From the NCBI GenBank assembly GCA_013398275.1, contig VZSE01006608.1, forward strand, positions 754,347 through 818,346: a stretch of 64,000 nucleotides of DNA, given 5' to 3'. A program made the translations under genes and the position numbers. The stretch is from Promerops cafer. Taxonomy: Eukaryota; Chordata; Aves; Passeriformes; Nectariniidae. The notes beneath the pieces are model-generated. The model was not told the origin of the DNA. It did not search any database and saw only the letters and a program-made list of their open reading frames with translations. Below are positions 61,365 through 64,000 of this stretch, piece by piece (position 1 is the stretch's first letter; each line of letters opens with the position of its first letter).

Positions 61365-61572
61365 AAAGAATGCAGAGGAGGACAGGAAAGATAATAGAGA
61401 GAAAAATAAGTGAAAGGAGAATACAAGAAATGAGAAAAATGAAAGAAAGAAAGAAAGGAAAAGGGGGCAGGGGGAGATGGGAAAGCGACCAAAGGGAGTG
61501 AGGGTTCTCAGAAGAAAAAAATCCAGCAGAAAAGACGAAGGGAAAATGAAGAGAGAAGGAGAGAAAACATGA
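61365..61572 (+). repeat. polypurine tract, about 200 bases
   Basis: The plus strand is mostly A and G, including (GAAA)n at about 61439-61459 and the GGGGG/GGGGG/GGG cluster near 61462-61481. Long purine/pyrimidine mirror-like tracts can form triplex DNA. The minus-strand frames across it (S/F/L-rich) are composition artefacts. Confidence 0.8.
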
Positions 61573-61691
61573 GTGAGAAAATTCATCTTGTGCAGACAGC
61601 ACTCGTGTTGCTGCCTGACAGGAACTGCTGCTCCAGAGGAGCTAAGCCAGTGGTGTGGCCAACTGAAGGAGCAGCAGGGATAGAGGGATGA

Positions 61692-61738
61692 ATGGATGGA
61701 TGGATGGATGGATGGATGGATGGATGGATGGATGGATG
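61692..61738. repeat. (GGAT)n tetranucleotide microsatellite
   Basis: An uninterrupted ATGG/GGAT array of 47 bases, nearly 12 copies. It is probably length-polymorphic. On the minus strand it reads SIHP repeats in more than one frame, which inflates the 195-codon frame at 61170-61757. Confidence 0.97.
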
Positions 61739-64000
61739 CTTGCAGCACCTGACCCACACCAGAAAAACTGCTCCAAACACAGAGCAGAGGAAGGAGACTG
61801 AATCACAGAGAGGAGAGGAGATGAGGGTTTGTTTCTATATGCCCACATGTGAACATCCTGAAGCTATTGCCAACTGCACCAGCACCACAAAAGCAAACAA
61901 GTTTGTTTCTTTCTTCTTTGTACTTCTCAATGGAGGGCACTGAGGGCTCAGGGCAGGACAGCTTTTGCCTCTGAAAGGTGTGACTGCCTAGTCTGGTGGG
62001 GCTGGAGCTTCAGCAAATGCTTTGGGGTCTCTGTGAGGACCACAGCAGCCTCCACATTCCCAGCTGTTTTCTGCAGACAATTCCTAAATCCCTAGTCCAG
62101 AAAGGCTGAGAAGAACAGAGAAAATCACTAACTGAATCAGCAGAGTGTCCCAAACACCAAATTTGGGAAATAATCTCTTAGAGATGACAGTGACCACCAC
62201 AATAAGTGGACTTTGTTGTTGCAAAAATGTGTTGCTCCTCTGCAGGTTAGTAACATCACAGGCAAATCTTGTCTGCCAGGAGGAATCTTAGCAAAGTCAC
62301 AGACAGAAAGAAAGATTTAGTACATAACCAGTAACAGTTACAGAAAAATGTCTTATTTGGTGGCATGGTCCTCAGCCCTGTACCTCCCAGAAGGCAGGGG
62401 TAACAAAAGATGTCTTGCTTTGGTGGCCTCATTGATGCCATCGTGCTGCAGCAACTCACCTTGCAGTTCCCAGGACACTTCACAGCCTCGTGCTGGGATT
62501 TTACCTTGCTGCCAGAGGAATGCCCCAGGGGCTGGCAGGGCAGCAGACTGCTGCAGCGTGCTGCAGCCCCACGGCTGAGCAACGGGAGAATTCCTCCTGG
62601 GTAGAATGACCATCTGCTGAGTTTCTCTAAAATACACCCTTTTTTTCTTAGCAGGAGCACCACAGTATTCCTCACCTTGAGGGCCATTCAGCCCTATGAG
62701 AACAAGATAACATTCCTTATGTTTTCTTACAGAGAAATAGATTTAAATATGTTCTGGGAAAATCTAGCATGGATTTCAGAGACAATCCCCAACTATCAAT
62801 TGCATCAATTGGCCCAGCTGTATCATGTGCTCAGTATACACAGACCAGCCTAGAACCAAATGTGAAGGTGGGTGATTTTTCTTTTTAATGAGCCAATACT
62901 GGGTTTGTATCATTCCACTTTTCAAGCCAGCTGCCAAACTGACCATAAAGTAGATTTCTCCCTTGCATATTAACACCAATTTCAAGTTACCTCCAAGATC
63001 AACAGCATTGCCTTTGAGTGAAAAGCACACAGATGTCTGAGTAACAGTAAAATTACTGAAGTATGTAAAAGCCTCTGGAAATGTTGGAACGCAGCTTTTC
63101 CACATATAACAGTGTATATGTGCTTTTCCACATATAACATTTATGTCAAATACATTGTGTTTTTAGCTTAAAAAGCCCTCCAAAGCAACACAAACTAAAT
63201 TGAAAACACTTTCCATTCAGAGGAATATACTCTCTACATGAAGCTGCAAAGTAAAGCAAGAAAATGGCACGTATAAAACTGTGAAGAGCCTTTGTAGGAA
63301 AACCTGAATAGTTTTATGCACAAGTGTCCAAACTGTCCTATGCATTAGAGCTACTATCTTTTTTAATGCAATTTATAATACAAAATCATTTTAAAAAGAG
63401 ATGATGTCAGTCCAGCCACAGATATACTCAGATTTCAAAGCCTTTTTTCAGCTCTTCCCTTATCACCACCACACATGTAGGGAGGGGATTCTCCAGTAAG
63501 TCCTGTAGTTTCCAGCCAAGCCCAGCCCAGCCTCAACAGCCTCAGGCTGCTGAAGTCATTAAGATTTTTATGAACATCTACTAGCCAGATGAGTCCTCAT
63601 TTCCAAATCCCTTACAAATTTTTCCACCACAAGAGTACTTTCCAAAAGCTGGGTAATAGGCCCCAAACAGTTCTTTCAGTACTAATGTGAACTGGAAACT
63701 AAGAAGCCATCCAGCAATGGTAATTTGTACAAGTCTCTTAAATCTTGAAAATGAGGCTATTCATTTTCTAATAATAAATCTTTAGTACAGATAATCTTAT
63801 CTTCCTTCCACAATAAACTCCTAATTATTACCTTTCCAGCCACCATATCTGGGATTTTAAAAGTATGTGACAGCAGTAAAAGCAAGTGCTGGATCTTAGG
63901 ACTGAAAAAAAGGAAATAGTTAGGTTAGGCATACAGAAGATCCTTGTTTTTCAAGATCTGGACAACATGATATAACAGAACAAGTTACAAGCTGGGAGTG
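61739..64000. other. intergenic DNA, no gene seen
   Basis: Unique sequence to the right edge. Open frames at 62256-62687 (minus, 143 codons) and 62776-63105 (minus, 109 codons) have no recognisable domain. An 18-bp direct repeat occurs at 63094-63111 and 63122-63139. COMMD3/BMI1, the expected next genes on this side, are not seen. Confidence 0.55.
63094..63139. repeat. 18-bp direct repeat, 28-base period
   Basis: GCTTTTCCACATATAACA occurs at 63094-63111 and 63122-63139, exact in both copies and separated by a 10-base spacer. It looks like a small local duplication. Confidence 0.85.

Noticed and set aside
61170..61757. 195-codon minus-strand frame with SIHPSIHP repeats
   Set aside because: It is a translation of the (GGAT)n array and the adjacent polypurine tract; composition alone keeps the frame open.

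Overview
The window looks like non-repetitive nuclear DNA from a bird, most likely a songbird (passerine). It is AT-rich and CpG-poor, with one sharp CpG island. It carries CR1 LINE 3' ends with the bird-type terminus (ATTCTATG-like octamers), a tRNA-Ile-derived SINE with a CR1-like tail (the TguSINE1 type known from zebra finch), and a solo LTR that opens with TGTCCTGGTTTC. There is no bacterial or viral gene organisation. Almost every open frame is a chance frame in noncoding DNA or a frame through a simple repeat.

Only one protein-coding gene can be supported. At 9546-9572 on the minus strand nine codons (FYDFLGVQQ) end at a consensus splice donor (CAG|GTGAGC). They match the start of the J domain of DNAJC1 (ERdj1/HTJ1), an ER-membrane co-chaperone of BiP. 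The rest of exon 1, with the start codon and signal peptide, is hidden in a 230-base assembly gap (9573-9802) inside the CpG island. Positions 1-9545 are therefore the beginning of DNAJC1 intron 1. Positions from about 9950 to 64000 are the region upstream of the gene. In other vertebrates that side leads towards COMMD3/BMI1, but neither gene is visible here.

Layout: 1-9545, intron 1, with a striking 31-bp perfect hairpin (5633-5700) and a CR1 scrap (about 6350-6400). 9290-9950, CpG-island promoter, gap, and two G-quadruplex motifs. 9951-64000, gene-free upstream region with a second small CpG-rich patch (13371-13700), a consensus CTCF motif (15196-15208), a CR1 3' end (28231-28550), an ERV solo LTR enlarged by a 17-copy 14-bp minisatellite (34879-35567), the TguSINE1-type SINE (37901-38045), a purine tract with a (GGAT)n microsatellite (61365-61738), and several small repeats. 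Some open frames end at good splice donors and could be noncoding-RNA exons, but nothing proves transcription.

I did not find a convincing undescribed biological system. The observations most worth checking are the fold-back hairpin, the minisatellite inside the LTR, and the hidden first exon of DNAJC1.
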